A stretch of DNA of 64,000 nucleotides, taken from assembly GCA_021325495.1 (NCBI GenBank), contig JAJPGZ010000003.1:62001-126000 (forward strand). Reading direction: 5' to 3'. Of this stretch, positions 42,578 to 50,377 are shown in pieces (within the stretch, counting starts at the first letter, position 1; every line of letters starts with the position of its first letter). The notes below the pieces were generated by a model, which saw only the letters and a program-made list of their open reading frames with translations, did not search any database and was not told the DNA's origin. Source of the DNA: Spartobacteria bacterium. Lineage in GTDB: Bacteria; Verrucomicrobiota; Verrucomicrobiia; Chthoniobacterales; UBA10450. Position numbers and translations under genes: made by a program.

Positions 42578-43675
42578 ATGTCGAATGTTGCCGCGCATTT
42601 GGACATCGCAGATAGTGCGCGCGTGGACCGCTTGAATCTCCTCGCTGTCGCGCTCGGCCTGGCCGCGCTCGCCGGCATCAATTTATATCTCACCGTCTTC
42701 GTTACCGGACTCGCGGTCCATTTCCATTGGATCACGCTCTTGCCCGAGTACCAGTCGCTCGAAGTGCTCGGCAATCCGTGGATCATCATCGTCGCCGGCG
42801 TTCTTTATCTGCTCGAATTTCTCGCCGACAAAATTCCTTGGGTCGATTCGATGTGGGACGCGGTCCATACCGTCATCCGGCCAATCGGCGGCGCGCTGCT
42901 CGCGATCCAGGTGCTCGGCCACTCGACTCCGACCATGACGGTTCTGATCGCGTTGTTCGCCGGCGGCACCAGTCTGATTACGCATACCGTCAAAGCTGCT
43001 ACGCGCCTAACGAGCAACACTTCGCCGGAACCATTCTCGAACATCGCCCTCAGTCTGGGCGAAGACGTCGCCGTCCTCGGCGGTCTCGCGCTCATCTACC
43101 ACAATCCCTTAATCGCCTTGTCGATCTTCGCGGTCGCCATTTTCGTCTTCTTTTATTTCGCGCCAAAAATTCTGCGGGCGATGAAAGTGAAACTGTGGCT
43201 GGCTTGGAAAAAATTGAACGGACCGGCCGATGTCGATCTTGCCGCGAAACTGCCTAACGAACTCGACGGTCAGGTCGCGGAAGATTTCATGCGCCAGAAT
43301 GCTCTCGCGCAGACGACGGCCTGGGTCGTCCCTTGCGTGACCGGCCGCTGCCGCGGCATTCGCGCAAACAGCAGCGGCGTGCTCATCGCCACAAATGAAG
43401 ATCCGAAGAAGCTGCTTTTCATCGCAAAAAAACGCGGCCGCGCCATAACGCGTCCGATTGAGCTCGCGCGTGCGACGGTCGCGCGAGAGCCGAAATTTCT
43501 TTCCGAGAATCTCACCATCACCGAGGCAGACGCGAAATCGCCGAATTACGTTTTCGTCTTTCCGCGTTCGGACGTGGCGCTGGTGAAGAGAATCGCAGAC
43601 GATCTGCGCGTGCGTGTGAGCACGCCGATCTGGCCGCTGGACGAAAAACATCTCGAAGAAGTCGCGGCCTCGTAA
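42578..43675 (+). CDS. DUF4126 membrane protein
   Basis: The N-terminal 190 residues match DUF4126: LLAVALGLAALAGINLYLTV, LEFLADKIPWVDSMWDAVHT and the long hydrophobic segments after it (about five helices). The C-terminal 150 residues are soluble and hydrophilic. The N-terminal 20 residues may be optional because a GTG at VDRLNLLA is also possible. Function unknown; the family is a broadly conserved integral membrane protein. Word A copies (43119, 43231) and word B copies (43006, 43253) lie in the gene. Confidence 0.82.
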   Translation: MSNVAAHLDIADSARVDRLNLLAVALGLAALAGINLYLTVFVTGLAVHFHWITLLPEYQSLEVLGNPWIIIVAGVLYLLEFLADKIPWVDSMWDAVHTVIRPIGGALLAIQVLGHSTPTMTVLIALFAGGTSLITHTVKAATRLTSNTSPEPFSNIALSLGEDVAVLGGLALIYHNPLIALSIFAVAIFVFFYFAPKILRAMKVKLWLAWKKLNGPADVDLAAKLPNELDGQVAEDFMRQNALAQTTAWVVPCVTGRCRGIRANSSGVLIATNEDPKKLLFIAKKRGRAITRPIELARATVAREPKFLSENLTITEADAKSPNYVFVFPRSDVALVKRIADDLRVRVSTPIWPLDEKHLEEVAAS

Positions 43676-43688
43676 CATTCTCGGCGGC

Positions 43689-45056
43689 GTGACGACTCGT
43701 TATGCCGAAATGCGCGACGCCGCGCGTGTGCGCGAGCGCGCGTTGTTCGTGGCCGCGCGCGTGCCTAACGAGCTGGAATTGCAGGCGCGCTGGTTCGCGG
43801 GCGAATTCGGCCGCGAATTTGTTTCCGTCACGGGCGATAAGATCGACATCGTCCAATTCGGAACGTGGAACCGCGAAGCCGGGCCGGATTTTCGCGACGC
43901 CGCGATTCGCATTAATGGAAGCGCGCCGGTGGCCGGTTGCATCGAGCTCGACGTGCTCGATCGCAACTGGGAAACGCACGGACACGCCACCAACGACGCG
44001 TTCGAGCAAACCGTGTTGCACGTGTTCGTCGAAAAGAGCGAACGCGAATTTTTCACGCACACGAAATCGAATCGCAATGTGCCGCAGGTGCGGATCAATC
44101 CGGCGGAGTTGCCGGATGCATTCAGCGCGAACATTCCGCTGGCGAAACCGGGACGTTGTCAGGCGCCGCTGAAGGATTTGCCGGAGGATCGCGTCAACAG
44201 CGTACTCGATGCGGCGGCAAATTTTCGGCTGCGACAAAAGGCCGCGCGGCTTCGGCGCAAGATCGACAATCACGGCGCGGACGAAACGTTGTTCCAGGAA
44301 ATCGCCGGCGCGCTCGGTTACAAGCAAAACAAATTACCCTTCACCCTTGTCGCCCAACGATTGTCGCTGAAATATCTGCGAGAACATCCTAACGAATCTG
44401 ACGCGTTCCTTTTCGGCATTGCCGGATTCCTCGAAGCGCCAGACCTCGCCGTCTACGGAAGATCGACAAGAGAATACGTGCGCGATTTGTGGGACAAATG
44501 GTGGCCGCACCGCGCGGAGATGCAGCGGCTGATTCTGCCGACGAATGTGTGGAAGATCACGAGCACGCGTCCGATGAATCATCCGCAGCGGCGATTGGCG
44601 GCATTGTCGATCTTAGCGCGACAATGGCCGGCGTTTCGGCGTTCGTTAGGGCAACACAACGTGAAAGCAATCCGTAATTTCCTCGGATCGATCGAGCATC
44701 CTTTTTGGAACACGCATTACACATTGCTGGCCGAACCCGCGTCGGCGGAGATGGCGCTCATTGGCGAATCGCGCATCGTCGAGATCCTGGCCAACGTGAT
44801 CTTTCCATTCTGGCTGAATGAAGATGTCGATCTTACGAACGATTACGCAAAGCTGCCGGCACGCCTAACGAATCGGCGAGTGGAGACCGGCGCGACGCGA
44901 TTGTTCGGCGACGATCCCCGGCGCAAAGGTTTCCTAAAGACCGTCGCGCACCAACAAGGCCTGCTGCAGATCTACGAAGATTTTTGTTTGCAGGACAATT
45001 CCGATTGCGCGCAGTGTCCGTTCCCGGAGCAAATGCAGAAGTGGACGGCGTCATGA
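43689..45056 (+). CDS. DUF2851 family protein
   Basis: The 455-residue protein has the DUF2851 pattern: RELQARWFAGEFG-like N terminus (ELELQARWFAGEFG), FGTWNREAGPDFRDAAI, GCIELDVLDRNWETHGHATN, VLHVFVE and a C-terminal CLQDNSDCAQCPFP cysteine cluster. Family function is unknown. It is the densest gene for the repeats: word A at 43839, 44259, 44459, 44605 and 44825, and word B at 43764, 44388, 44643 and 44864. Its stop overlaps the sulfotransferase start. Confidence 0.87.
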   Translation: MTTRYAEMRDAARVRERALFVAARVPNELELQARWFAGEFGREFVSVTGDKIDIVQFGTWNREAGPDFRDAAIRINGSAPVAGCIELDVLDRNWETHGHATNDAFEQTVLHVFVEKSEREFFTHTKSNRNVPQVRINPAELPDAFSANIPLAKPGRCQAPLKDLPEDRVNSVLDAAANFRLRQKAARLRRKIDNHGADETLFQEIAGALGYKQNKLPFTLVAQRLSLKYLREHPNESDAFLFGIAGFLEAPDLAVYGRSTREYVRDLWDKWWPHRAEMQRLILPTNVWKITSTRPMNHPQRRLAALSILARQWPAFRRSLGQHNVKAIRNFLGSIEHPFWNTHYTLLAEPASAEMALIGESRIVEILANVIFPFWLNEDVDLTNDYAKLPARLTNRRVETGATRLFGDDPRRKGFLKTVAHQQGLLQIYEDFCLQDNSDCAQCPFPEQMQKWTAS

Positions 45057-45889
45057 TTTGGGAACGCGTGCTCGGAAGTTTGCGGCCTAACGACCACTTA
45101 TTACGGTCTCCGGTATTCATCATCGGATGCGGACGTTCCGGGACCACGATCCTCGGTCAGGTTTTGGGTCGCCGTAGTGAGGTCGCGTATCTGAATGAGC
45201 CGCGCCGGATTTGGGCGATCGAGCCGGGCACGGACATCTGGAGCAAACAAGCGCGGCGGCGCGGCGGACGTTTGACGCTCGACGCGACAGATGTGTCGTC
45301 ACGAACACGGAACGGAATCCGGCGCGCATTCGCGAGAGAAGTGAAGGCGCAAGGCGGAACGCGTTTACTCGAGAAACTGCCGATCAACAGCTTTCGCGTG
45401 GAATTTGTTAGGGCAATTTTTCCGGACGCAAAGTTTTTGCATTTGCTCCGAGATGGAATCGACGTGGCGCAATCGATTGCGCGCCTGACGCAAACCCGGA
45501 GTTGGTTCGGCCACGACAATTATAAATGGGAACTCTTGCAGGCGCATGCGCGCGCGGGAGGCGAAGACGCATTGCTGGCGTGGTGCACGGACGATTTCCA
45601 TCGCGGATTGCTCGAATGGCGATTGAGCGTGCAGGCAGCGCAGGGCTCATTGCGCGCGTTGCCGGCGGATTCGTGGATGGAACTGCGTTATGAAGAAATA
45701 ATCGCGCAACCGGACGCGATGTGGGCGCAATTGGAAAAATTCATGGGTTTGAAGTTCGATGAAAAAGTTCAGGCACATGCGCGTGAGCAACTGGCGCGGC
45801 AATCTCCGGTGGCGGATGTGCCGTTAACTCCGGCGATTCGCGCGATCGCTTTTGATTTATTGAAGCAACTTGGCTACGTGCGCGAATAA
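45053..45889 (+). CDS. Sulfotransferase family protein
   Basis: The ATG at 45053 overlaps the DUF2851 stop as ATGA and gives 278 residues. The 5'-phosphosulfate-binding loop is GCGRSGTTIL, near residue 23, and the 3'-phosphate-binding segment is RDGIDVAQSI. The C-terminal region (MELRYEEIIAQPDAMWAQLEKFMGL) is typical of PAPS-dependent sulfotransferases. Acceptor unknown. Confidence 0.88.
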   Translation: MIWERVLGSLRPNDHLLRSPVFIIGCGRSGTTILGQVLGRRSEVAYLNEPRRIWAIEPGTDIWSKQARRRGGRLTLDATDVSSRTRNGIRRAFAREVKAQGGTRLLEKLPINSFRVEFVRAIFPDAKFLHLLRDGIDVAQSIARLTQTRSWFGHDNYKWELLQAHARAGGEDALLAWCTDDFHRGLLEWRLSVQAAQGSLRALPADSWMELRYEEIIAQPDAMWAQLEKFMGLKFDEKVQAHAREQLARQSPVADVPLTPAIRAIAFDLLKQLGYVRE

Positions 45890-45939
45890 AGCAGTCGCTT
45901 GCAATTGCAAGATCGACAAGGGAGAATCGGCCTTACTTC

Positions 45940-46010
45940 GCGGGTGTAATTCAATGGTAGAATGGCAGCTTCCCAAGCTGCACACGGGGGTTCGATTCCC
46001 CTCACCCGCT
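45940..46010 (+). tRNA. tRNA-Gly (anticodon CCC)
   Basis: The acceptor stem GCGGGTG pairs with CACCCGC and has discriminator T. The anticodon stem GCAGC/GCTGC closes the loop TTCCCAA with CCC. The T arm is GGGGTTCGATTCCCC. No CCA is encoded. Word A copies lie on both sides (45909 and 46068). Confidence 0.95.
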
Positions 46011-46161
46011 GTTCCAGGATTTGCGCGCATGCGGCGCAGGTTTGCGAAAAACGCGCGGATTTAGCGCAAGATCGACAATCGCATTTCGCGCGTTCCCTCG
46101 TGCGACCGCCAAATCGTTTCCAAAAAATTCACTGGCGTCGTTCGTGCTCCTTTGCCCGACA

Positions 46162-48561
46162 GTGAAGCGAGGTCAGTTTCAGCGGATAGTTATCATCGCG
46201 ATTCTGTTAGGCACGGCCTTGAGCGCGTCGGCCAAAAAGAAACCGAAACCGAAAACGAAGCTAAACGCGCAATTTGTCAGCCAAAGCGTGCCGACGACGA
46301 TGGTGACGGGGCAGAACTACAGCGTGTCGGTCACGATGTTCAACAGTGGGACAAAAGCGTGGTCACCGACGACAGTGGCGCTCTCGTCGCAAAATCCAGC
46401 CGGCAATTCGACCTGGGGCCTAACGAGCTCCGGCCTGTTAAACAGCGTCGCAAGCGGCGTGACGCAGACATTTAACTTCACTGTAAACGCGCCGAGCACG
46501 CCGGGCACTTACAATTTCCAGTGGCGCCTAACGAACGCGAGCACGCCGTTCGGTCAGCTGACGCAAAATGTGCCGATTGCCGTCGCGACGCCGACACCTT
46601 CCCCGTCTCCTTCGCCCAGTCCGAGCGCGACGCCGTCACCGACGCCCGGTGGAAATGCTCCGACCGTATTCATCGCGCATCTGCGCGCGCAAAGTGACGG
46701 ATCGACAGGTGTAGGAACGGCGGTGTTGAAACTCGCAGCGGATGAATTGTCGGCGACGGTCGCATTCAACTTTTCGAATTTATCGACCCCGGTGACGGCC
46801 AAGCATGTGCATGGACCAGCGGACGCGGGACAGAGCGCCGGCATTTTGTTCGACCTCGACACGACGCCGGTGCGGCCCGACGGAACATATCTCTGGGTCT
46901 TCGCTCCCGTCGGAACTAACTCGGTGGCCGACATCGTAGCCGCGATCAAAAGCGGCCGAACTTACTTCAACATTCATACGACGAACAATCCGAAGGGAGA
47001 GATTCTCGGCTTCTTGAATCTAGCAGGCGGAAATGAAAGCGTGCCGGTTCCGACGCCACCGCCGCCTTTGCCTAACGGAACGCCGACGGCGCAGGATGCC
47101 GCGCGATTTTTAAATCAATGCACCTGCGGCGCGACCGAGTCGACGGTGCAACATGTGCAGCAGGTCGGGTTCAGCAATTTTCTCGACGAGCAATTCGCAA
47201 TTCCCGCGAGTTCTAATCTTCAGTGGGTCGATAGTCATAGCTCGGATCCGGGTTGGTCGGACACGATGCAGGGTTGGTGGACGCTTGCAATCTCGGCGCC
47301 GGACCAGGTGCGGCAGCGCGTCGCGTTCGCGCTCAGCGAAATTTTGGTGACGTCGTTCAACGATGGCGACCTGAGCGATAACGGCGTGGCGATGTCGGCG
47401 TACATCGACATCCTCTCCAACGGCGCGTTCGGCAATTACCGCCAGCTCCTGCAAAACGTCACGCTCAGTCCCACCATGGGCGTCTATCTCGACATGTTAG
47501 GCAACGACAAGGCCGATCCCGACAGCGGCAGTCATCCGAATGAAAATTACGCGCGCGAGTTGATGCAATTGTTCTCGATCGGGCTCTTTCAACTCAATAT
47601 CGATGGCAGTCTCGCGCTTGATGGCAATGCGTTGCCGATCCCGACCTACGACCAAAGCGCGGTAGAAGGACTGGCTGCGGTCACGACCGGTTGGACGTTT
47701 GCGGGGCAAAGCGATTTCTGGAATTGGAATCCGAATTACCGGCAACAAATGCAGGCGTTTCCCGAGCACCACGAGCCGGGGACAAAACAAATCCTAAATG
47801 GAGTGGTGATTCCGGCGAACCAAGGGCCATCGCAGGACCTTAATCTCGCGCTCAACACGATTTTCAATCACCCGAACGTGGGACGATTCGTCGGCCGCCA
47901 GCTCATTCAACGCATGGTGACAAGCAATCCGAGTCCCGGATATTTGTATCGCGTCGCCGGCGCTTTCGATAACAACGGTCAGGGTGTGCGCGGCGACATG
48001 AAGGCCGTGATCAAGGCGATTCTGCTTGATTACGATGCGCGCGGTCCAGGCAAAACCGGACAGGGCGCGGGCAAATTGCGCGAGCCAGTGTTACGATTGA
48101 CGCACCTCTATCGCGCGCTGCACGGTCAACCAAGCGACGGCATTTTCTCGTTTTGGATTCCGGACGAATTCGGCGAGCAACCGCTCAATTCACCGACGGT
48201 TTTCAATTTCTTCACGCCGGATTACGTCGCGCCCGGGGCGATCGCGCTCGCGGGATTGTTTAGTCCCGAGCTTAAAATTACGACCGAGACGACGGTGGTG
48301 GCGCAAGCGAACCAAGTCTACGAAGCGTTGTTCTGGGAAGACATTCCGCTCGATTTATCGACCGAAGAAACGCTTTCGAACGATGCCGCCGCACTTGTCG
48401 ATCTTCTAAACGTCAAGTTGATGAACGGCGCGATGTCGAGCGCGATGCGGCAGACTTTGATCGACACGATTAATCAAATGCCGGTCGATGACGATTGGGA
48501 ACGCGCGCGCGCCGCGGTTTGGCTCGTGCTCAATTCGCCGGAGTACGTCGTGGAGAAATAA
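46162..48561 (+). CDS. DUF1800 protein with Ig-like and CHRD domains
   Basis: I prefer the GTG at 46162, which gives a signal peptide (VKRGQFQRIVIIAILLGTALSASA). The order is a basic stretch, an Ig-like domain (VPTTMVTGQNYSVSVTMFNSG), a PTPSPSPSPS linker, a CHRD domain (FIAHLRAQSDGSTGVG, HVHGPADAGQSAGILFDL, YFNIHTTNNPKGEILGF), a Pro linker and a DUF1800 domain of about 450 residues (RFLNQCTCGATESTV, HPNENYARELMQLFSIG, VLRLTHLYRALHG). DUF1800 is always exported and travels with DUF1501. The exact role is unknown. Word A (48396) and B copies (46419, 46527) are inside. Confidence 0.85.
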   Translation: MKRGQFQRIVIIAILLGTALSASAKKKPKPKTKLNAQFVSQSVPTTMVTGQNYSVSVTMFNSGTKAWSPTTVALSSQNPAGNSTWGLTSSGLLNSVASGVTQTFNFTVNAPSTPGTYNFQWRLTNASTPFGQLTQNVPIAVATPTPSPSPSPSPSATPSPTPGGNAPTVFIAHLRAQSDGSTGVGTAVLKLAADELSATVAFNFSNLSTPVTAKHVHGPADAGQSAGILFDLDTTPVRPDGTYLWVFAPVGTNSVADIVAAIKSGRTYFNIHTTNNPKGEILGFLNLAGGNESVPVPTPPPPLPNGTPTAQDAARFLNQCTCGATESTVQHVQQVGFSNFLDEQFAIPASSNLQWVDSHSSDPGWSDTMQGWWTLAISAPDQVRQRVAFALSEILVTSFNDGDLSDNGVAMSAYIDILSNGAFGNYRQLLQNVTLSPTMGVYLDMLGNDKADPDSGSHPNENYARELMQLFSIGLFQLNIDGSLALDGNALPIPTYDQSAVEGLAAVTTGWTFAGQSDFWNWNPNYRQQMQAFPEHHEPGTKQILNGVVIPANQGPSQDLNLALNTIFNHPNVGRFVGRQLIQRMVTSNPSPGYLYRVAGAFDNNGQGVRGDMKAVIKAILLDYDARGPGKTGQGAGKLREPVLRLTHLYRALHGQPSDGIFSFWIPDEFGEQPLNSPTVFNFFTPDYVAPGAIALAGLFSPELKITTETTVVAQANQVYEALFWEDIPLDLSTEETLSNDAAALVDLLNVKLMNGAMSSAMRQTLIDTINQMPVDDDWERARAAVWLVLNSPEYVVEK

Positions 48562-48562
48562 A

Positions 48563-49927
48563 ATGAACAATAGTTATCGACCAACGCGACGGACATTCAT
48601 TCGACAGGCGGCCTGCGCGGCGCTCGGCACCAGCGGATTGCTCAGCACGATTTGGGACCTGCGGAAATTAAGCGCGGCCACGGCGGTGGGCGATTACAAG
48701 GCGCTCGTCTGTTTGTTTCTTTACGGTGGCAACGACGCGAACAACGTGCTCATCCCTAACGACACTTCGTTCTACAACACTTACGCCAGCGCGCGCGGCA
48801 GTCTCGCCATCGCGCGCAACTCGCTTCGTCCATTGTCGATCTTGCAAGGAGACGGACGAAATTACGGATTTCACCCCGATCTCACGTCGCTCGCGAATCT
48901 GTTTAATCAGGGCAAGCTGACCATGGTCGCAAACGTCGGCACGCTCGTCGCGCCGACCACGCGCAACGATTACATTAACGGCACCGCCGCCGTCCCGATC
49001 AATTTGTTCTCGCACGAAGACCAGTCCGTGCAATGGATGACGAGCGTGCCCGATCGCGGCGACATTCGGACCGGCTGGGGCGGACGCGCGGCCGATCTCG
49101 TCGCGTCGCTCAACAGCAATTCACGCGTCTCGCTCGCATTGTCGATCGCTGGGACGAACACGTTTGAAGTCGGTAACACTGTCGTGCCGTATCTGATTTC
49201 CCCCGATGGTTCGTTAGGCCTGCACGGTCTTGGCGAGAGCACGAACGATCAGATCCGCATCGATGGATTCAAACGCCTCCTCGCGCTTCCGCACAATAAT
49301 TTGTTCGAGCAGGTTTACTCCGACACCATGAGTCGCTCGATCGCCGAGAACGAAGTTCTCAGCAACGCGCTCGCCGGCGTCAGCGTTAACACGCAATTTC
49401 CCGATACCGATCTGGGCAAACAATTAGCGATGGTGTCGAAACTCATCGCCGCGCGCACGAACCTCGGCATGCAGCGCCAAATCTTTTTCGTCGCCGTCGG
49501 CGGCTACGATACGCACGGCGATCAACTCGCGGCGCAATCGGGACTACTCCAGGAATTAAGCGGAGGCATGAATGCGTTTTACAACGCCACGGTCGAGCTC
49601 GGCGTCGAGCAATCGGTCACGACATTCACCGCTTCGGATTTCGGTCGCACTCTGCCCACGAACGGCGGCGGCAGTGACCACGGATGGGGCAGCCACCAGT
49701 TCGTCATGGGCGGCTCGGTCATTGGCAATCGTCTCTACGGCAGCTTCCCCACCCTCGCCGTCAATGGGCCGGACGATACCGAGGATGGCCGCTGGATTCC
49801 GACGACAAGCGTGGACGAATTTTCCGCTACGCTCGCGCGCTGGTTCGGCGTCGCTGCCAGCGACATGGCGACGGTCTTTCCGAACATCGGTCGCTTCGCT
49901 AATCCGAATCTGGGCTTCCTTCGCTAA
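48563..49927 (+). CDS. DUF1501 protein with Tat signal
   Basis: The ATG at 48563 gives 454 residues starting MNNSYRPTRRTFIRQAACAALG, a twin-arginine-type signal. The body has LVCLFLYGGNDANNVLIP and DFGRTLPTNGGGSDHGWGSHQFVMGG near the C terminus, typical of DUF1501, an alkaline-phosphatase-fold family. It starts one base after the DUF1800 stop, so the two are co-transcribed. Its substrate is unknown; in Planctomycetes and Verrucomicrobia many such pairs occur per genome. Word A copies are at 48834 and at the stop codon (49926). Confidence 0.88.
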   Translation: MNNSYRPTRRTFIRQAACAALGTSGLLSTIWDLRKLSAATAVGDYKALVCLFLYGGNDANNVLIPNDTSFYNTYASARGSLAIARNSLRPLSILQGDGRNYGFHPDLTSLANLFNQGKLTMVANVGTLVAPTTRNDYINGTAAVPINLFSHEDQSVQWMTSVPDRGDIRTGWGGRAADLVASLNSNSRVSLALSIAGTNTFEVGNTVVPYLISPDGSLGLHGLGESTNDQIRIDGFKRLLALPHNNLFEQVYSDTMSRSIAENEVLSNALAGVSVNTQFPDTDLGKQLAMVSKLIAARTNLGMQRQIFFVAVGGYDTHGDQLAAQSGLLQELSGGMNAFYNATVELGVEQSVTTFTASDFGRTLPTNGGGSDHGWGSHQFVMGGSVIGNRLYGSFPTLAVNGPDDTEDGRWIPTTSVDEFSATLARWFGVAASDMATVFPNIGRFANPNLGFLR

Positions 49928-49965
49928 GATCGACATCTTCCATTTGATTGCTTCCGCGCCACGGT

Positions 49966-50367
49966 ATGCGCTCTGCTAAAAAGAAATCTGTGCAAACCCC
50001 GTTAAACATTCTCGCGGTTGATGACGAACCATCCGTCGCAAGCTCGCTCAAGTTTGTCCTCGGCGGCGCCGAACGCCGATTGACTACCGCCGGCGACGGC
50101 GATGAAGCGCTGGAGCGCGTGGCCGAACATCGGCCGCCCTTCGACGTCGTCATCACCGATAACAACATGCCGCGCATGTCTGGCCTTGAGTTCGTTCGTC
50201 GACTACGCGAAGAAAATTTCTCGGGCAAAATCGTCGTCCTTTCCGCGTATTTGAGCGATGAGAACCGACGCGCCTACGAAGCGTTGCACGTCGACGAGAT
50301 GATTCCGAAGCCATTCAACATCTCCCACCTTCGCGACACGATCGACCGGATCAGCCACGCCGCCTAA
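49966..50367 (+). CDS. Single-domain response regulator
   Basis: The 133-residue protein is a lone receiver: acidic AVDDEPSV, phospho-Asp in VVITDNNMPRM, Thr/Ser in VVLSAYL, and Lys in MIPKPFN. No output domain is present, so it probably relays phosphate or binds a partner. I use the ATG at 49966; a TTG at 49948 is possible. Confidence 0.88.
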   Translation: MRSAKKKSVQTPLNILAVDDEPSVASSLKFVLGGAERRLTTAGDGDEALERVAEHRPPFDVVITDNNMPRMSGLEFVRRLREENFSGKIVVLSAYLSDENRRAYEALHVDEMIPKPFNISHLRDTIDRISHAA

Positions 50368-50377
50368 CAAGTCCAGG

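Noticed and set aside
45870-46064. Plus-strand frame of 64 codons
   Set aside because: It is a translation of tRNA-Gly and flanks (MVEWQLPKLHTGVRFPSP), not a gene.
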